Below are positions 7,346-12,397 of a stretch of DNA of 12,397 nt, piece after piece. The translations under genes were made by a program, and so were the position numbers. A model generated the notes under the pieces. It saw nothing but the letters and a program-made list of their open reading frames with translations, had not been told where the DNA came from and did not search any database. Origin of the DNA: Larix sibirica (lineage: Eukaryota; Streptophyta; Pinopsida; Pinales; Pinaceae); contig NWUY0300000534.1 of the NCBI GenBank assembly GCA_004151065.3, forward strand, positions 34,313 through 46,709, read 5' to 3'. Numbering within the stretch: the first letter of the stretch is position 1; each line of letters begins with the position of its first letter.

Positions 7346-8440
7346 CTTTGTGAGTGCTAAGAGGGATATATTGATGGATTCCTCACTTTCTTGGACATGT
7401 TTTGCACTGCTTTAGGGTTTGTGGTTAGGACTCAAAAGACAAAGTATTAGTTTGTTGGGCTAGATGGATTATATGATTATATTCTTGCAAGCTTGGATTC
7501 GTATCTAGTTCAAGGTCACTATACAATACTCAAGTATCCCTTTTGGGGTTTGTTTGTCACCTATAGCCATGTGGGATTGGTGTCTACAAAGAATTCAGAG
7601 CAAACTACACATTTGGTATCATAAGGACCTCCCCTTTGTTGAGAAGTTGACTTTTGTTGGATGTATTCTTCAAGCTTCTCATTCTATCATGCCTCTTGTT
7701 GGTTCCTTAGTAGGACTTACTTTTGACGATTAGAATAAATTTTATTATCATACTTGTGGTCTAAGTATGGTGGTGAGAGGGATCTTTTATTAGTATCTCG
7801 GGATGTTTGTACTATGCGTAAGGATGAGGGGGTCTTGCTCTAATTGATGTCGTGACTTAGGACAATATCCTTATGGTTAAGTGGGTGGTGAGATGTTTAG
7901 AGGGATCTTCTCCTTGGTACGTTTTGTTTTTACGATGACTTGCTTCGCATTTTGTTGAGGTCAGAGGGGCTTTTGGTTGATATGATATCATCGTTTCTCC
8001 CCACTTGTTTTAGTTCTCTAGTTCCCCCATTTTCCAAAGTATTTGGTCAACTTGGAGGCTTGTTGTAGGTTTGGCCTATTAGCACTGGGAGGGTAGTAGA
8101 GTAGTGGGATCTAGCTAGTTGGCCCGATTGGAGCTAGAGAGTTCAAAGGTCTTGTGTTGCACATATGCCTTGTTTTCAAGGCTGCAAATTGAGCAAGAAA
8201 GACATTTTGTTTTGGAGATATGTGGGATTCTTCTTCTCAAGGTTGGATGGATTACTTTTTTGCTAAGGAGTATGGGTTGATTTCCCATGACCATCCCTCA
8301 ATTATGGAGTTGAGGAGCCTTTTTTCTGAGTCTAAGTTGTTCAAGATGAATATTGGGATGATCCCTACTCCTCAACACGAAATGGGTGTCTATTGATGTG
8401 AAAGATAGATGGGTGCATCTACTTCAAAATGTGTGGTATG
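7346..8440 (+). pseudogene. LINE thumb and connection region
   Basis: Downstream of FADD, frames give WYHKDLPFVEKLTFVG (about 7609-7665), matching the W-K-G-K-x-LSLAGR/K-x-x-L-V block, then KDEGVLL and, after a shift, ILMVKWVVRCLEGSSPW (about 7868-7918), matching the GGLGL...N..LL.KW..R block of plant LINEs. Between 7930 and 8400 no clear block was recognised, though the spacing suggests it is still the element. Multiple frameshifts and stops are present. Confidence 0.6.
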
Positions 8441-8640
8441 CTCGACTTTCTTATAAGTTGAGTTTTTGCTTAGCTAGTGATTTATTAGGGAGTCCCATCA
8501 AAGGCTTAGCCGACAAAGAGTGGGCTTTCAAATAGGTTATGTTTGGTTTGTCACTACTTGGACACTATGAAGCATATTTTCTAGGAGTGTCTATTTGCCA
8601 AATGTTGATGGAGTTAATGTTGGGGATCAATGTTCAACTC
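8441..8640 (+). pseudogene. LINE C-terminal zinc knuckle (zf-RVT type)
   Basis: SYKLSFCLASDLLGSPIKGL is encoded near 8449-8510. CHYLDTMKHIF-stop-EC follows at 8549-8590, matching the C...(D/E)T-x-x-H-x-F-W-x-C zinc-binding end of plant LINE ORF2. His 8573 and Cys 8588 keep their positions. The TAG at 8582 replaces the usual Trp codon TGG, a single G-to-A change. Confidence 0.7.
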
Positions 8641-8700
8641 TTTTTCAAGACAAGTTACATTGGTGTGCTGTAGTGTTTGGAGACGGTTGTTTTCTTGTTC

Positions 8701-8935
8701 GTATTGCTTTAACTGGCTTTCGATGTTCTTGCAGATTCTAGCTTTATTTGTCCTTTTGAAAGATAGGTGCAACTTTCTTTTTGAGAATGAACATGGCTCA
8801 CTATCCGTGTTTTGATCTTTGTGGCAGGTTGAGGTCCACCATCAGCCCTTGGATAAGGGTTCTTTTTGTTGATCAAAGATACCCAATCTATTGATCCCAA
8901 GCTTATTATGATTTTCTTTCAGCTTTAGTTGCATT
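8701..8935 (+). repeat. 235-bp tandem duplication in LINE 3' end, copy 1
   Basis: This block and the next 235 bp are direct, abutting copies. I count 7 substitutions and no indels, about 97% identity. It starts GTATTGCTTT and ends AGTTGCATT, and covers the last LINE-coding remnant (ENEHGSLSVF) and the 3' tail. The surrounding LINE is far more decayed, so the duplication came long after insertion. Confidence 0.95.
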
Positions 8936-9170
8936 GTATTGCTTTAACTGGATTTTGATGTTCTTGCAGATTCTAGCTTTATTCATCCTTTTGAAAGATA
9001 GGTGCAACTTTCTTTTTGAGAATGAGCATGGCTCACTATCCGTGTTTTGATCTTTGTGGCAGGTTGAGGTCTACCATCAGCCCTTGGATAAGGGTTCTTT
9101 TTGTTGATCAAAGATACCCAATCTCTTGATCCCAAGCTTATTATGATTTTCTTTCAGCTTTAGTTGCATT
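8936..9170 (+). repeat. 235-bp tandem duplication in LINE 3' end, copy 2
   Basis: This is the second copy, with the same start word GTATTGCTTT and the same end. GTA follows both copies, so the junction has microhomology, as expected from replication slippage or unequal crossing-over. Differences from copy 1 include TG to CA in the GCTTTATT region and single changes near 9024, 9071 and 9125. Confidence 0.95.
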
Positions 9171-9175
9171 GTAGA

Positions 9176-10110
9176 AGAGGTTATGGTGTCCATTGTATAT
9201 ATCTTTCCACTTTTTCGGTTGCTATTTAAAAATATTTCCCTCAAAATATAAGATGTATTTTTCAATACACCTCAAAAAAATTCTAAAATTTAGAATAAAA
9301 TGCATATTTTGCAATGGTTTTTGTTACGTATATTTCCTGTACCTCATATTCCAATTCGTTTTCGTATTGGAATCTTGCTACCAAGGTTTCTACTCCCTAC
9401 ACATCATATGGTCTCCTTACATCACTAGGTACTAAAGGGCCTATAAGGCCTCCGTTACATCATTCAGAAAGAACCAAGAATAGGCTTATTCTAGTTAATT
9501 AACTAATATTACTATTTATTCCTGAATAGAATGAGAAATAATACACTGAAATTTCCACGTCAAATAGGAAGTTTTGGAGACTAAATCATATACGATGTAT
9601 GCATCTAAAACAAGATCTAATAGCTTATTTTCTCTTATCCTTGTATCTAAAATCCTAAAATCCAAGAACCCTTTTGTTTATGCAATATTAATGGTTACAA
9701 ACATCTCTTGTCTTATATGTTCAGCCAATTGCAGGCATCAATCTAAGAACCTCTGGCAAAACCAGATGGACATGTTGGTTCCTCAAGCAAAAATTATTTG
9801 GCAGAAGTCACAACCTATCTTAATTTTCATACTTTTAATAATGCAATAGACCAAATATTCCATCCCACTTCTCATGGACAGGAAAGTCTGGAAAATTAAG
9901 GAAAATTGAATACAAAAATTCCCAGGGGGATGGGCAATAAGAATCAAATTTCATGGAGCATCTTAAGTAATAAGATCCTTTTTTTCACGGAGCATTGTAG
10001 AAGTAGAGTAACAGACAGACTTTAATGGCTAACACCATCAATGGTAAATATATTATATAAGCATAGGTTGTGTGAATTTTTCTGATGGGCATAGAAGATA
10101 TGTCACAGTT
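9176..10110. other. AT-rich spacer, no recognisable gene
   Basis: Between the LINE end and the kinase gene's poly(A) signal, AT-rich sequence contains a perfect palindrome ATTCTAAA-A-TTTAGAAT at 9280-9296. Open frames of 80 codons (9193-9435) and 91 codons (9574-9849) have no motif I recognise. The second begins with low-complexity hydrophobic sequence and ends in a Q/K-rich stretch. Nothing supports a gene, though small exons cannot be excluded. Confidence 0.5.
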
Positions 10111-10116
10111 TTTATT
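10111..10116 (-). terminator. Poly(A) signal AATAAA for the kinase gene
   Basis: On the minus strand AATAAA lies 37 nt downstream of the kinase stop codon. It is the closest canonical signal. It would give a short 3' UTR, so a more distal site is also possible. Confidence 0.5.
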
Positions 10117-10152
10117 GCTCTCATATGCCTCTGATATGTCCAAATGTCTTGG

Positions 10153-10243
10153 TTATTTTGGAGGTGTACGATCAGGAAGATGCCTTTGGAAGTCCTTCAA
10201 CTGGTCGGTGAGTTCTTCGAATGATGGACGACAATTTGGATCA
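10153..10243 (-). CDS. Raf-like MAPKKK (CTR1/EDR1 type), terminal exon
   Basis: This is the last coding exon of a serine/threonine kinase on the minus strand. It begins after AG at 10245-10244, completes a Ser codon split by the intron, and reads DPNCRPSFEELTDQLKDFQR then HLPDRTPPK and stop (TAA, 10155-10153). Joined to the previous exon it gives CW-H-S-D-P-N-C-RPSF, the C-W-x(4-6)-P-x-x-RP-x-F signature of kinase subdomain XI. The Arg of RP is the conserved structural residue of the C-lobe. Plant CTR1/EDR1-like kinases act at the top of MAPK cascades in ethylene, defence and stress signalling. Which member this is cannot be told. The frame is intact, unlike everything else in the window. Confidence 0.85.
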
Positions 10244-10345
10244 CTGCATCATTAAATGCATCTCTTGTTATAGCTACCATTTTGTGAAATACATAAACAT
10301 GCCTATCCTTACAAAATACAAGAAGACAGCAATAAATAAGAGCAC
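10244..10345 (-). other. Phase-2 intron of kinase gene
   Basis: This 102-bp intron has GT at its 5' end (10345-10344 on the plus strand as AC) and AG at its 3' end (10245-10244). It splits the codon of a Ser as AG|T. Joining the exons at these sites restores the conserved subdomain XI motif without a shift, which is strong support for the splice sites. Confidence 0.85.
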
Positions 10346-10440
10346 CTGTGCCAACAGCTCTCAATCATGGATGTCCATCGAGGGTTCAAGCCTTCTGGGA
10401 TCTGCAATAGTTGGTTCATAAATCCGACAGCTCCAACCAC
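10346..10440 (-). CDS. Raf-like MAPKKK, penultimate coding exon
   Basis: The exon reads VVGAVGFMNQ, then LLQIPEGLNPRW and SMIESCWH before the split Ser codon: 31 codons plus two bases. VVxAVGFxxxxLxIPxxLxPxxxxxIxxCW is the subdomain X-XI segment diagnostic of CTR1/EDR1-type Raf-like kinases. The upstream splice acceptor is the AG at 10442-10441 after a T-rich stretch, giving a phase-0 junction just before the first Val, where the family usually has Gln-Val. Together with the next exon it codes 61 residues, the C-lobe tail only. The catalytic HRD and DFG parts must lie upstream and are not in this window. Confidence 0.85.
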
Positions 10441-11398
10441 CTTCAAGTTGCAACAAAATTTATAAAAGCTTTAGTCTAAGGATAAGGGATCCACACTAGA
10501 GAACAGTCAAGTTATCAAATGGAAATATTCAAGCATTTTCAGAAATATAACGATGAAAATTTGAATTTAGTCTAGGAAAATCTCCATTGAAGAATGAATA
10601 CAAATACGCTGGCCGGAGAGCTCAACCTAGATACGTATGTCATGATGTAATTCACAAAACCAAGACAACGGCATATCAAAGAAAAACATATGATTTCCAG
10701 TCAAATCAAGCATCAAATAACTGTCATAGGCGCATTCCTGGGAACTTTATGAAAAATAAGCTATCCAGCCTATGCCTGTTGTACTCCCTCTAAATTGGGA
10801 ATGCTGGGGATGGTCAGGATGTGTATCCACTGCAAGTTGCATTGTCTTCCTGCTTTAGATATAATAAAAATACATAGACTCCTAAATACAATATGTACAA
10901 AACTATGTTTAAGAAAAAAAAAGGAGGCTGTAGCCAAGCTTTTATAGCTCCCCAAAAGCAATTTGTAAAGCAAACTTGAAAAGAGTTGCAATTTGCTTAT
11001 ATGCAGTTATTGAGGACTTCCAACAAACACTTACATACTGGTAAGTGAATAAATTGAAAGTGCAGACTGCAAAAACCATGGGTGTTTCTTGTCCAAGGAA
11101 AATCAGAACTTCAGAGAAGCAGAGTAGATAATCACTGAACACAATAAAAATACTTATTGAATAAACGCCTTGCATCGTATTTTTGAAATGTATATACATT
11201 TATAGTAAATAATACTGGTAACTGACCTACAAAAAACATAATAAGTGATAAATCTTTTATAATCCTACAACTAATCTTATTTTCATCATGATAATTACAT
11301 GCACCAGCTTCTCTAAGGTAACTCCAATCTAAAGGGGCATGCACCTTCAAATAAGCATGCAAGCAGTTGCATACAAACCACTCCCTGTCATGGGGAAA
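10441..11398 (-). other. Probable long intron of kinase gene, no exon seen
   Basis: I looked on the minus strand for the preceding kinase exons (GTPEWMAPE, DVYSFGV.LWEL and upstream HRDLK, DFG) and found none. A 76-codon minus-strand open frame (11362-11132) is not kinase-like. If the gene is whole, its last large intron is at least 1.9 kb and runs past the right edge, which is long but normal for large plant genomes. A truncated gene copy is the alternative. Confidence 0.45.
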
Positions 11399-11407
11399 CC
11401 CCCCCCC
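11399..11407. repeat. C9 homopolymer
   Basis: Nine consecutive C at the left edge of the GC-richer segment. It is prone to length errors, so any frame crossing it should be treated with caution. Confidence 0.9.
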
Positions 11408-11690
11408 AATGTTTCCGCGTTTCTGGCAGCTTTGGAATGAGAATGAAACGTCGCCAAATCAGCGGGAACAGTTCTGAAATGTGTGGATCGCTTTGGGAAT
11501 GTTTCAGGTGCAGATTGACCACTCCGGATCTTGCTTTGCCTGCGTTCCCTACGTTGAGGAGAGCACAGAGGTTCCTGGTCTATTGGGAAGCGCCCACACG
11601 CTCCTCAACAGGCCAAGAGCTTCTACCCGCACAAAGTCACGACGATTCAACAGATTGTCACCATGTTCGGCAGATCTCTTGTGAAATAAT
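11408..11690. other. Unrecognised GC-richer segment with open frames
   Basis: This stretch is clearly richer in G, C and CpG than its surroundings. Two overlapping plus-strand frames stay open: ATG 11437 to 11709 (90 codons) and GTG 11481 to 11684 (67 codons), the latter with GSCFACVPYVEE and a basic C-terminal half. A third frame ends with IGKRPHAPQQAKSFYPHK. None matches a family I know, and no frame has a clear start, signal or partner. It could be an old exon, a degraded coding fragment or simply GC-rich intron. Confidence 0.35.
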
Positions 11691-12060
11691 TGAAAGTAAG
11701 CAAATTTAAAGTCGGTAGATTAAATTCACCCAAGGTTACGTGAATATTAATGAGATTAAATGATATTATGATTGGAATGTTACAGTTTCCCTGCGTATGA
11801 GAGAAGTCAAGCAACAGTTTATTCTTGACCGTTCATTATGTTTCCATGGAACGACCTACGAAACTGGATTTTATGCCATCGCATGTTCTTTGAATCTGCA
11901 TATACCTTCCCTTCAACAGGATGGCCTTGAAGGTATGCTCAAAGGTTCTCTGAACTCTCTAAAATGGTGCAACAGTGCTTTGCATTGTATGAAATGATCG
12001 TTGGAAAGTTCAACACTCATCGGAAGGGTTACCAAAAAGTCTGCAGATTTACCAATCATT
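11691..12060. other. Unrecognised stretch with weak open frames
   Basis: A 66-codon plus-strand frame (11797-11997) and a 64-codon minus-strand frame (12107-11913) overlap. A different plus frame around 11888-12050 reads RYAQRFSELSKMVQQCFALYE and then MIVGKFNTHRKGYQ with one stop before it, which looks more protein-like than random, but I recognise no family. No gene call is made. Confidence 0.3.
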
Positions 12061-12135
12061 GAATGCCAAAGTTTGGTGGTTAATGGAATGCCTTTTTTGA
12101 ATGCCAAAGTTTGGTGCTTAATGAATGCCTTTTTC
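12061..12135. repeat. 38-bp tandem duplication
   Basis: GAATGCCAAAGTTTGGTG begins at 12061 and again at 12099, giving two abutting copies of about 38 and 37 bp. They differ by one substitution (GG/GC after TTTGGTG), a missing G in copy 2 and the last base. Confidence 0.9.
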
Positions 12136-12235
12136 TTGATACGGCTTTAATTCATGCAATTGTGAATTGTGAATGATATTTATTACATTGATAGGTGTTT
12201 ATATTTTAGAATTTGGGGTGGACTACCATCTATGT

Positions 12236-12265
12236 TTTTCCTAGATTATGCTTTTCCTAGATTGC
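12236..12265. repeat. Short tandem repeat TTTTCCTAGATT
   Basis: TTTTCCTAGATTATGC is followed directly by TTTTCCTAGATTGC: two near-identical copies of a 14-16 bp unit. Confidence 0.8.
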
Positions 12266-12341
12266 ACGAGGATGAGACTGATTTTATGGCAGTTGTTACA
12301 AATTCAAAATAACAATTATAAAAAAATAACTAGCTAAGAAA

Positions 12342-12397
12342 CCGGACACGTCTTCCTAGGCCCCCGTGTCGCGTGGGCCACGTTTGGGCGCGGACAC
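12342..12397. other. CpG-rich edge, possible start of a GC-rich repeat
   Basis: The last 56 bases are 40/56 G+C with eight CpG dinucleotides, after AT-rich sequence. GGACAC occurs at 12344 and again at 12392, 48 bp apart, and GTGTC lies in between in inverse orientation. It may be the start of a tandem GC-rich repeat or another element, but the window ends. Confidence 0.4.

Larger units (their letters stand above)
5888..9175 (+). mobile_element. Decayed plant non-LTR retrotransposon (LINE), 5'-truncated
   Basis: LINE domains appear in normal order: tail of the endonuclease, endonuclease-RT linker, RT with motif A and FADD box, thumb/connection region, and C-terminal RT zinc knuckle, then a 3' tail. 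ORF1 and most of the endonuclease are absent, as expected from 5' truncation during target-primed reverse transcription. Frames shift often and stops are frequent, so it is old. No poly(A) tail or target-site duplication is visible, and the 5' boundary is only approximate. Confidence 0.85.

Noticed and set aside
8709-8900. Minus-strand open frame over the LINE 3' duplication
   Set aside because: It is antisense to LINE remnants, whose plus-strand frame carries the family-like sequence.
8701-9170. CRISPR array or satellite
   Set aside because: There are only two long abutting copies with no spacers, and they contain LINE sequence.
9574-9849. 91-codon plus-strand open frame as a possible gene
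   Set aside because: No recognisable motif, AT-rich codon use typical of random frames, and no supporting signals.
10770-10991. Minus-strand open frame as a missing kinase exon
   Set aside because: It is rich in hydrophobic and Phe residues and lacks the SDVYSFGV/WEL or DFG motifs expected there.

Overview
This window looks like nuclear DNA from a seed plant. It holds decayed Ty1/copia and LINE retrotransposons, a plant-type microsatellite, and the end of a CTR1/EDR1-type (Raf-like) protein kinase gene with a plant-style intron. The amount of old, heavily mutated retroelement sequence beside a sparse gene fits a large plant genome such as a conifer, but that lineage is inference. Nothing looks bacterial, there is no CRISPR array, and no rRNA or complete tRNA gene was recognised.

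Layout, left to right. Positions 1-1310 are AT-rich non-coding DNA with a run of CATGTGG/ACGTGGC-like words, a tRNA-like pair of Pol III boxes on the minus strand (possible SINE head), and AC and TA microsatellites. About 1480-2225 resembles the end of a copia LTR plus leader. About 2226-5760 is a decayed copia element on the plus strand: gag with a zinc knuckle, protease, a GAG-pre-integrase stub, reverse transcriptase pieces, an integrase-RT linker, the RNase H end and a 3' LTR with a TATA box. Its domains are out of canonical order, most integrase is missing, and the two flanking LTR-like regions do not match. This is the most unusual structure here.

About 5888-9175 is a second decayed retroelement, a plant non-LTR element (LINE) on the plus strand: endonuclease tail, RT with motif A and FADD box, thumb/connection region and C-terminal zinc knuckle, all in normal order but full of stops and frameshifts. 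Its 3' end carries a 235-bp tandem duplication that is about 97% identical, so much younger than the element.

About 9176-10110 holds nothing recognisable. On the minus strand, 10440 to 10153 is the only sequence that looks like a conserved host gene: the last two coding exons (61 codons) of a Raf-like MAPKKK, with a 102-bp intron, a stop codon and a nearby poly(A) signal. No other kinase exon was found to the right, so 10441-12397 is probably a long intron, or this is a detached 3' fragment. That stretch includes an unrecognised GC-richer segment (about 11408-11690), small tandem duplications near 12061 and 12236, and a CpG-rich right edge.

I see no novel multi-gene system. The observations most worth following are the scrambled, chimeric copia element, the young duplication inside an old LINE, and whether the kinase 3' exons belong to a live gene.
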